Shown one piece after another: positions 56,310 to 64,000 of a stretch of DNA of 64,000 nucleotides (position 1 is the stretch's first letter; the number at the start of each line of letters is the position of its first letter). The stretch is from the NCBI GenBank assembly GCA_900473915.1, contig UCNG01000007.1, positions 1-64,000 on the forward strand, written 5' to 3'. The position numbers were made by a program, and so were the translations under genes. The stretch is from Hyphomicrobiales bacterium (GTDB lineage Bacteria; Pseudomonadota; Alphaproteobacteria; Rhizobiales; Rhizobiaceae). Under the pieces are notes generated by a model, which saw only the letters and a program-made list of their open reading frames with translations, was not told where the DNA came from and ran no database searches.

Positions 56310-56330
56310 GCCGGAGCTGCGAGCTCCGGC
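56310..56330 (-). terminator. Rho-independent terminator of katA
   Basis: Nine-base arms GCCGGAGCT and AGCTCCGGC with a three-base loop. On the minus strand it is followed by TTTTTGTTTTG. It lies 26 bases after the katA stop codon. Confidence 0.9.
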
Positions 56331-56355
56331 CTTCTTTCTACTTTATTGAGGCGAT

Positions 56356-57855
56356 TTATTCAGCCGCTGTTGCCTCTTCGTTTACGGCAATCGTGTTGGC
56401 TTCATAGCCATGAGCATTCTTGAGTGCCTTGCGCACACCGGCTTCGTAGTCGGGATGAACGAGCTTGAAGTGCGCGAGCTGGCGTTCGACGATGAAGCCC
56501 GGCACGCCGCCCATTGCCGCAGCAATGTTGGAGAACAGACGCTGCTTCTGGCCATCATCGAACAGATTGAACAGCGCGCGCGGCTGCGAATAATCGTCAT
56601 TGCCGATGCGATGGTTGTAGCGATCCGCATTGCCGGAGATGCGCAGCGGCGGCTCCTTGGCGGATGGCTGCTCCACCGGCCCATTGAACGAATTTGGCTC
56701 GTAATAGGCATCCGGATTGCCGGTCTTGATGCCGCCATAGACATTCATCTGGCCATCGCGGTGATAATGGTGCACCGGACATTTCGGCTGGTTGACCGGA
56801 ATGGTCTCATAATGCGTTCCGAGGCGATGGCGATGCGCATCCGCATAGGAGAAGAGACGCGCCTGCAGCATCTTGTCGGGCGAATAGCCGATGCCCGGCA
56901 CGATGTTCGACGGCGAGAAGGCGGCATTCTCAATCTCGGTGAAGTAGTTTTCCGGATTGCGGTTCAGCTCCATGATGCCGATATCGATCGGCGGATAGTC
57001 GGCATGCGGCCAAACCTTGGTGAGGTCGAACGGGTTATAGGGCGTCTTGTCGGCATCAAGCTCGGGCATGATCTGCACCTGAACCTTCCACTTCGGGAAA
57101 TCTCCCTTGTCGATGGAGGTGAACAGGTCTTCCTGAGTGGATTCACGCGTGCGGCCGATCACCTGTTCGGCTTCCGCATTGGTCCAATGCCTGTGTCCCT
57201 GCATGGTCTTGAAGTGGAACTTGACCCAATAGCGCTCACCGGCATCGTTCCAGAACGAATAGGTGTGCGAGCCGTAACCGTTGATATGGCGCACATCGGT
57301 CGGCAGGCCGCGATCCGACATCAGGATTGTCACCTGATGCAGGCTTTCGGGCGACAGCGACCAGAAATCCCACATGGCGGTTGCCGAGCGCAGGTTCGTC
57401 TTGGGATGACGCTTCTGGGTATGGATGAAGTCGGGAAACTTGACCGGATCACGCACGAAGAAGACCGGCGTGTTGTTGCCGACCAAATCCCAATTGCCTT
57501 CTTCGGTATAGAACTTCAAGGCAAAGCCGCGCACGTCGCGCTCGGCATCCGCCGCACCCTGCTCGCCGGCAACGGTCGAAAAACGCGCCAGCATCGGCGT
57601 TTTGGCACCCGGCTGCAAAGCCTTCGCCTTGGTGTATTTCGAAATATCGCCGGTGATCGTCAGCGTGCCATAAGCACCCCAGCCCTTGGCATGCACCGCC
57701 CGTTCCGGGATACGCTCGCGGTTCTGGTGCGAAAGCTTTTCAATGAGCTGGTAATCCTGCATCAAAAGAGGGCCACGCTCGCCGGCACTCAAGGAATTCT
57801 GGTTGTCCGGTATCGGAGCGCCTGCACTCGTCGTCATAATTGGGCGATCTGTCAT
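56356..57855 (-). CDS. katA: Monofunctional haem catalase
   Basis: Decomposes hydrogen peroxide. The 499-residue small-subunit clade catalase has the distal His in [16 protein letters not shown], Asn in [13 protein letters not shown] and the proximal haem Tyr in [14 protein letters not shown]. No signal peptide is seen at the N-terminus, although some Brucella catalases are reported periplasmic. It is divergent from oxyR with 165 bases between, the usual arrangement for peroxide control. Confidence 0.95.
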   Translation of the reverse strand: MTDRPIMTTSAGAPIPDNQNSLSAGERGPLLMQDYQLIEKLSHQNRERIPERAVHAKGWGAYGTLTITGDISKYTKAKALQPGAKTPMLARFSTVAGEQGAADAERDVRGFALKFYTEEGNWDLVGNNTPVFFVRDPVKFPDFIHTQKRHPKTNLRSATAMWDFWSLSPESLHQVTILMSDRGLPTDVRHINGYGSHTYSFWNDAGERYWVKFHFKTMQGHRHWTNAEAEQVIGRTRESTQEDLFTSIDKGDFPKWKVQVQIMPELDADKTPYNPFDLTKVWPHADYPPIDIGIMELNRNPENYFTEIENAAFSPSNIVPGIGYSPDKMLQARLFSYADAHRHRLGTHYETIPVNQPKCPVHHYHRDGQMNVYGGIKTGNPDAYYEPNSFNGPVEQPSAKEPPLRISGNADRYNHRIGNDDYSQPRALFNLFDDGQKQRLFSNIAAAMGGVPGFIVERQLAHFKLVHPDYEAGVRKALKNAHGYEANTIAVNEEATAAE

Positions 57856-57972
57856 GGAAATTCCCTCCTGAAAAGCCGATATTAAATGAGACCAGCCTTG
57901 CTAGAGCGCGATCCAGTTCATCTGTGTCACGCTGCAGCCAGGCAACTGACCCAGATTAGACCTATTCCAATC

Positions 57973-57999
57973 ATAATCTCCAATTGCTTTTCCGATTAT
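57973..57999. promoter_or_regulatory. Candidate OxyR site between katA and oxyR
   Basis: ATAATC and GATTAT arms separated by 15 bases in the 165-base divergent region, 22 bases upstream of the oxyR start. The spacing fits a LysR-type dimer or tetramer site, though it is not a close match to the E. coli OxyR consensus (ATAG-N7-CTAT repeated). Confidence 0.4.
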
Positions 58000-58020
58000 T
58001 TTCGATAAGTTTTTCCTATC

Positions 58021-58950
58021 ATGTTCACGGTCCGTCAAATGCGCTATTTCGATGCGCTCGCCTCCACCCTGCATTTTCGCAAGGCCGCGCAGCTGGCGCA
58101 CGTATCCCAACCTGCCCTCTCCGCCCAGATTGCGGAAATGGAAGCCCTTGCGGGCGCCCCGCTTTTCGAGCGGTCACAGCGACAAGTCATCATGACAGAG
58201 CTTGGCAAGCAGCTTTATCCCGGCATCCAGACCGTCCTGCGCGAGCTCCACGCGCTTGAGGAGATAGCCGCGCAAAGCCGGGGCTTGCTGCAAACGCGGC
58301 TGCGTCTGGGTATCATTCCTACTGTAGCACCTTATCTGGTTCCTGTTCTCATTCCGCTTTTGCGCGAACGGCATCCGTCATTCCGCCTTCAATTGCGGGA
58401 AAGCGTAACCGCCAAACTCCTCGATGAACTGCATGCTGGCGAAATCGATGCCATGGTTGCCGCATTGCCGATTGATGATGAGCGACTTACGCAGAGAAAA
58501 CTGTTTGATGATCGCTTTCTGATCGCGACTTCCACCAACGATCAAACGGTTCTGTCCTCCCCCATGACACAGGACAATGTAGCTCTTGATCGTTTGCTCC
58601 TATTGGAGGAAGGACATTGTATGCGAGATCAGGCGCTTGCCGTTTGCTCGCTACCCTCGCAGCGGCAGCTGGTAAAATATGGCGCCACCAGCATGACCAC
58701 CCTTTTACAAATGGTGAGCCATGGTATGGGCCTTACGCTCATCCCAGAAATCGCGGTGCGCGCTGAAACACGCAGCAATCATATGCGTATCGTCCCGTTT
58801 GTAGGTGAACAGCCGAAGCGAGAGATCGCGCTATTCTGGCGGCGGCAGAGCATGCGTCGAAAGGACTTCAACGCCCTCGCCGACTGTATCGCCGAAAGCG
58901 CACAAAAATTGAAAGTAAATCTGGACGATCTCAACACCCTCGGATCGTAA
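58021..58950 (+). CDS. oxyR: Hydrogen-peroxide sensor OxyR, LysR family
   Basis: The 309-residue protein has an N-terminal winged helix (AAQLAHVSQPALSAQIAEME) and the redox pair Cys200 and Cys209 in EEGHCMRDQALAVCS, equivalent to the disulfide-forming cysteines of E. coli OxyR. It should activate the divergent katA on oxidation. The presence of both cysteines separates it from ordinary LysR regulators. Confidence 0.93.
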   Translation: MFTVRQMRYFDALASTLHFRKAAQLAHVSQPALSAQIAEMEALAGAPLFERSQRQVIMTELGKQLYPGIQTVLRELHALEEIAAQSRGLLQTRLRLGIIPTVAPYLVPVLIPLLRERHPSFRLQLRESVTAKLLDELHAGEIDAMVAALPIDDERLTQRKLFDDRFLIATSTNDQTVLSSPMTQDNVALDRLLLLEEGHCMRDQALAVCSLPSQRQLVKYGATSMTTLLQMVSHGMGLTLIPEIAVRAETRSNHMRIVPFVGEQPKREIALFWRRQSMRRKDFNALADCIAESAQKLKVNLDDLNTLGS

Positions 58951-59036
58951 GACCGTCGCGCTCTTAAGGCTGCATTAAGCTTGAAAGCATAGCCACCCAA
59001 CGTTTTGATTCTGAAACACATTGCCTGGAGGGGATA

Positions 59037-60128
59037 ATGAGGTGGTCTGATTTGGCGGCCTATGGTGCGGTCTTTTGCCTTAGCCTGGGATATTTCGCGG
59101 TGACGAGCGACAGTTCGCGATCGTCTGCACCGCCACGTACGAGCAACAATGTCGCAAAGAGTGTGGCGACTGCGCCGCAAAGCACGCCGACGGCTGCAAA
59201 CACACAAAGCGCGCCCGTGAAAGCCGCAGCGATTGAAGACGTGGCCTGGAACATACCGGATCCAGATGCATTGCCTGACGACGCATGGGGACGCGTTGTG
59301 CGTCAGGGCCGCGATCTGATTACTGCGACTTATACGCATATTGGCCCGGAAGTAGCCGATGAAACGAAGCGTTTTGCGGGCAACAATCTTTCGTGCCAGA
59401 GCTGCCATCTGGAAGCAGGGACCAAGCAGTACGGATTGCCGCTGGTTGGAGTCTACGGGGACTTTCCACAATACCGTTCCCGTGAAGGACAAGTCGGCAC
59501 GATTGAGGATCGCGTCAATGGGTGCATGACCCGGAGCCTGAATGGCAAAGCACTCCCTATCGACTCCGCCGAGATGAAGGCAATGGTCGCCTATATCAAG
59601 TATGTATCCGCTGGCACGATTGTCGGTGAAAACACGAAGGGGCGCGGCTCTGGAAAAATGCCTGAATTGAAGCGCGCCGCCGACCCGGTGCGCGGGGAGA
59701 ACCTCTATGCGGAAATCTGCGCCGCCTGTCATGGAGCGGACGGCCAAGGCAAACGTGTCGGCGTCGTGGGCGATGCAAAGGGTTATGAATTTCCGCCGCT
59801 TTGGGGACCGGATAGCTTCAACGATGGCGCAGGCATGAACCGGCTGATTTCAGCCGCGAATTTCATTCATGCCAACATGCCGAATGGCGTCTCTCTGGAC
59901 GAGCCGCAGCTGGAGCCGGAAGATGCCTGGGACATTGCCGCCTTTTTCCAGTCGAAGCCGCGTCCGGCAAAAGCGGATCTGGACAGAGATTTCCCGAACC
60001 GGTTGGAAAAGCCGGTGGATGCCGGTTATGGCCCTTATGCCGACGACCTGCCCGCTCAAATGCACAAAGTTGGCCCATTTGACGAAATCAGAGCCGAAAT
60101 CAAGAAGCTGAAGACAGTGACGAACTGA
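59037..60128 (+). CDS. Dihaem cytochrome c, TsdA-like thiosulfate dehydrogenase
   Basis: The 363-residue protein has an N-terminal hydrophobic segment (signal or anchor, about 8-24), a low-complexity Ser/Ala/Pro linker, and two haem c sites: C120-Q-S-C-H124 and C228-A-A-C-H232. RFAGNNLSCQSCHLEAG and IEDRVNGCMTRSLNGK match TsdA, in which a cysteine near residue 163 here could be the unusual axial haem ligand. It would oxidise thiosulfate to tetrathionate or the reverse in the periplasm. GGAGGGG precedes ATG 59037. No other sulfur genes are nearby. Confidence 0.8.
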   Translation: MRWSDLAAYGAVFCLSLGYFAVTSDSSRSSAPPRTSNNVAKSVATAPQSTPTAANTQSAPVKAAAIEDVAWNIPDPDALPDDAWGRVVRQGRDLITATYTHIGPEVADETKRFAGNNLSCQSCHLEAGTKQYGLPLVGVYGDFPQYRSREGQVGTIEDRVNGCMTRSLNGKALPIDSAEMKAMVAYIKYVSAGTIVGENTKGRGSGKMPELKRAADPVRGENLYAEICAACHGADGQGKRVGVVGDAKGYEFPPLWGPDSFNDGAGMNRLISAANFIHANMPNGVSLDEPQLEPEDAWDIAAFFQSKPRPAKADLDRDFPNRLEKPVDAGYGPYADDLPAQMHKVGPFDEIRAEIKKLKTVTN

Positions 60129-60136
60129 AAACGAAA

Positions 60137-60158
60137 AGGCGGCGCAATCGCGCCGCCT
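60137..60158. terminator. Bidirectional terminator, cytochrome gene / guaB
   Basis: Nine-base arms AGGCGGCGC and GCGCCGCCT with a four-base loop, flanked by AAAA on the left and a CCTTTT run on the right. It separates the convergent cytochrome and guaB genes. Confidence 0.85.
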
Positions 60159-60187
60159 CCTTTTCATTTCACCGATGCGAAATGTTA

Positions 60188-62020
<1,833 letters not shown>

Positions 62021-63112
62021 ATGGATCGAAGAACATTTGCCATGTCGCTTGCAGGACTTGGAGCAATGCCCTTTGTCGTCAATGCAGCGTCGGCTGCTAA
62101 CAGGGGAGGAGAAAGCGTGCTGGAACTTATGGGTGGAAGTATCACGGATGTACCTGGCATCAAGCTGGGTCATCATACGCTGACAAAGCGTCCGACTGGC
62201 TGCACGGTTCTTCTGTGCGAAGAAGGCGCTTCTGCGGGCGTTGATGTGCGTGGTTCTGCACCGGGTACGCGCGAAACCGATCTGCTTGATCCGATCAATT
62301 ATGTTCAGCAGGTTCAGGCTATCCTGCTTTCCGGCGGCAGCGCCTATGGTCTCGCAGCCGCGACTGGCGTCATGCGTTATCTTGAAGAAAACAATCTCGG
62401 CTTCAAGATCGGAAAAGGCGTTGTTCCTATTGTACCGGCGGCAATTCTCATGGATTTGGGCGTCGGTGATTTTTCCGTCCGTCCCGATGAGGAAGCCGGC
62501 TATCTGGCATGCAAGGCGGCCAAAGCCGAGGCATCCGCAGAAGGCAATGTTGGCGCTGGCGCTGGCGCGACTGTCGGCAAAATGTTCGGCATGGATTACG
62601 CCATGAAGGGTGGTCTCGGTACGGCGAGCTACAAAGTGCCCGGCACTGAAATCGTGGTCGGCGCAATTGTCGCTGTCAATGCTGTCGGCGATGTCTATGC
62701 GCCGAATTCACGCCAGATTCTGGCTGGCGCGCGGAGCAAGGACGGCAAGGGCTTCCGTGATACGATGTCAGCCATTATGCAGGGCCACGGCGTTGTCAAA
62801 TCGGGCGGTGCCAATACAACGATTGGTGCAATAGCGACCAATGTCCCGTTCGACAAGGCTCAGCTCAAGAAGATCGCGGGCATGGCACATGACGGCTTTG
62901 CGCGCACGATCAATCCGATCCATACGATGTGGGACGGCGACACGATCTTCGCACTGTCCACAGGCAAAGCAACACGCGTGGAAGCCGATGTCACTGCCAT
63001 TGGTGCGATCGCCGCGACCGTCATGGCGGAAGCAGTGGCGCGCGCAGTCGTCAACGCGGACAGCCTTAAGGACCTGAATCTGCCTGCATATAAGGATTTT
63101 GCCCCGCAATAA
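62021..63112 (+). CDS. P1-family N-terminal-nucleophile peptidase, NylC/DmpA-like, Tat-exported
   Basis: A 363-residue Ntn hydrolase. A twin-arginine-like signal (DRRTFAMSLAGLG, cleavage near AASA-A at about residue 25) suggests periplasmic location. The predicted self-cleavage is between Asn265 and Thr266 in GGANTTIGAIATNV. The sequence from there through HTMWDGDTIFALST is closer, as I recall it, to nylon-oligomer hydrolase NylC than to DmpA or beta-aminopeptidases, which use Ser. Its natural substrate is unknown; an amide or beta-amino peptide is likely. Confidence 0.82.
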   Translation: MDRRTFAMSLAGLGAMPFVVNAASAANRGGESVLELMGGSITDVPGIKLGHHTLTKRPTGCTVLLCEEGASAGVDVRGSAPGTRETDLLDPINYVQQVQAILLSGGSAYGLAAATGVMRYLEENNLGFKIGKGVVPIVPAAILMDLGVGDFSVRPDEEAGYLACKAAKAEASAEGNVGAGAGATVGKMFGMDYAMKGGLGTASYKVPGTEIVVGAIVAVNAVGDVYAPNSRQILAGARSKDGKGFRDTMSAIMQGHGVVKSGGANTTIGAIATNVPFDKAQLKKIAGMAHDGFARTINPIHTMWDGDTIFALSTGKATRVEADVTAIGAIAATVMAEAVARAVVNADSLKDLNLPAYKDFAPQ

Positions 63113-63211
63113 GGTACCTATCTTCTGTTGTAATTCGACACCCGCAGAGACAGTCTTGGCGGGCTATAGAAGCATGTTCTTTGCAGGAGCGAATCCTTCT
63201 ATAGTGCGCCC

Positions 63212-64000
63212 ATGCCAATTCGACACTTAAGCGAAACCATCATTAACCAGATCGCGGCGGGGGAAGTCATTGAGCGCCCCGCCAGCGTCATCAAGGAACT
63301 TGTCGAGAATGCCATCGACGCCGGTGCGACCCGTATTGAGGTCGTGACGGGCGGCGGCGGCAAGACATTGCTGCGTGTGATCGATAATGGTTCGGGAATT
63401 CCGGTCGATGAGCTTCCATTGGCAGTTTCCCGCCACTGCACCTCCAAACTTTCCGATGATGTGCACGATATCCGCGCACTTGGATTTCGTGGAGAAGCTC
63501 TGCCATCTATTGGCTCGGTGGCAAAACTGACCCTCAAATCCCGTCCGCAGGATGCGGACTCCGGTTTCGAAGTTTCGGTCTCCGGCGGACATCTCGATGG
63601 TCCCCGTCCCTCCGCGCTGAACCGCGGAACAATTGCCGAGGTGCGCGATCTTTTCTATGCGACACCGGCCCGTCTCAAATTCATGAAGACAGATCGTGCG
63701 GAAGCGTCAGCGATAACCGATGTCGTCAAGCGCATCGCGATTGCTTTCCCGCATGTCCGTTTTTCGCTTGCAGGCACCGACAGAACACCGCTGGAATTGG
63801 CTGCAACCGGTAGTGGCGCGGAAGCAACGCTTGAGCGTATCAATCAGGTTCTGGGAAAAGAATTCGGCGAAAACGCGCTTGCCATCGACGCCGAGCGTGA
63901 CGGCGTGCGTCTGGCTGGGTTCGTCGGCATTCCCTCCCATAATCGCGGCAATGCCCTTCATCAGTTCGCCTATGTGAACGGTCGTCCGGTGCGTGACAAG
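63212..64000 (+). CDS. mutL: DNA mismatch repair protein MutL, N-terminal part
   Basis: The first 263 codons of mutL run to the window end without a stop. The GHKL ATPase motifs are intact: [20 protein letters not shown] with the catalytic Glu and Mg Asn, DNGSGIP, and the RHCTSKL and [12 protein letters not shown] segments. MutL couples MutS mismatch recognition to strand incision. ATG 63212 gives the canonical [16 protein letters not shown] start. Confidence 0.97.
   Translation, partial: MPIRHLSETIINQIAAGEVIERPASVIKELVENAIDAGATRIEVVTGGGGKTLLRVIDNGSGIPVDELPLAVSRHCTSKLSDDVHDIRALGFRGEALPSIGSVAKLTLKSRPQDADSGFEVSVSGGHLDGPRPSALNRGTIAEVRDLFYATPARLKFMKTDRAEASAITDVVKRIAIAFPHVRFSLAGTDRTPLELAATGSGAEATLERINQVLGKEFGENALAIDAERDGVRLAGFVGIPSHNRGNALHQFAYVNGRPVRDK

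Noticed and set aside
56410-57885. 491-codon plus-strand open frame opposite katA
   Set aside because: Antisense shadow of the catalase gene; composition is unnatural and catalase motifs lie on the minus strand.

Overview
The window looks like a chromosomal segment of an alphaproteobacterium of the order Hyphomicrobiales, most likely the Ochrobactrum/Brucella group. That is an inference from protein character, moderate-to-high G+C and gene content (PruR/DcpA-type signalling pair, guaA, guaB, rsmB, katA/oxyR, UbiTUV); no database search was possible. I saw no rRNA, tRNA, IS element, prophage or CRISPR array. Coding density is high and most genes lie in compact operons.

Layout. 0-3.4 kb: an FkbM-type methyltransferase, then a minus-strand pair resembling the Agrobacterium pterin-signalling system: a periplasmic PruR-like protein followed by a GGDEF-EAL enzyme. 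3.7-13.2 kb: a seven-gene minus-strand operon for peptidoglycan amino-sugar recycling (murQ, a complete peptide-type ABC importer, a beta-lactamase-fold hydrolase, anmK), with a divergent RpiR/MurR-like regulator and repeated GGAAT-type inverted repeats between them. 13.2-14.7 kb: a small membrane protein and an M24 peptidase. 14.8-19.4 kb: ubiX-ubiD, divergent from ubiT-ubiU-ubiV, with a perfect FNR/FixK box between them, so this is an oxygen-independent ubiquinone module. 19.4-24.3 kb: a DctB/DctD-like two-component system, whose regulator lacks the GAFTGA loop, divergent from a KgtP-like MFS transporter.

24.3-30.3 kb: an AraC regulator divergent from an acyl-CoA catabolic operon (acyl-CoA synthetase, SDR dehydrogenase, thiolase, acyl-CoA dehydrogenase). 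30.4-32.7 kb: a peptide-deformylase-like protein missing two metal ligands, serA and a small conserved-looking protein. 32.7-35.6 kb: a fused DhaK-DhaL kinase with an altered active-site motif, divergent from a LysR regulator. 35.7-49.2 kb: a ten-gene minus-strand peptide uptake and hydrolysis operon (proline iminopeptidase, S9 peptidase, M20 peptidase, five-part ABC importer, serine hydrolase, MmgE/PrpD protein), preceded by an isoaspartyl peptidase gene.

49.2-50.6 kb: three small hypothetical genes, two of them exported. 50.8-64.0 kb: cfa, guaA, an MTA/SAH-type nucleosidase, a hotdog thioesterase, rsmB-like methyltransferase, katA divergent from oxyR, a TsdA-like dihaem cytochrome c, guaB, a NylC/DmpA-type P1 peptidase with a Tat-like signal, and the first 263 codons of mutL, cut by the window end.

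The main themes are scavenging of cell-wall and peptide fragments by two separate peptide-type ABC systems that each co-encode a beta-lactamase-fold hydrolase, adaptation to low oxygen (UbiTUV under a probable FNR-type control), and several enzymes or regulators with altered key residues (DctD-like, deformylase-like, DhaK-like) that may have changed function.
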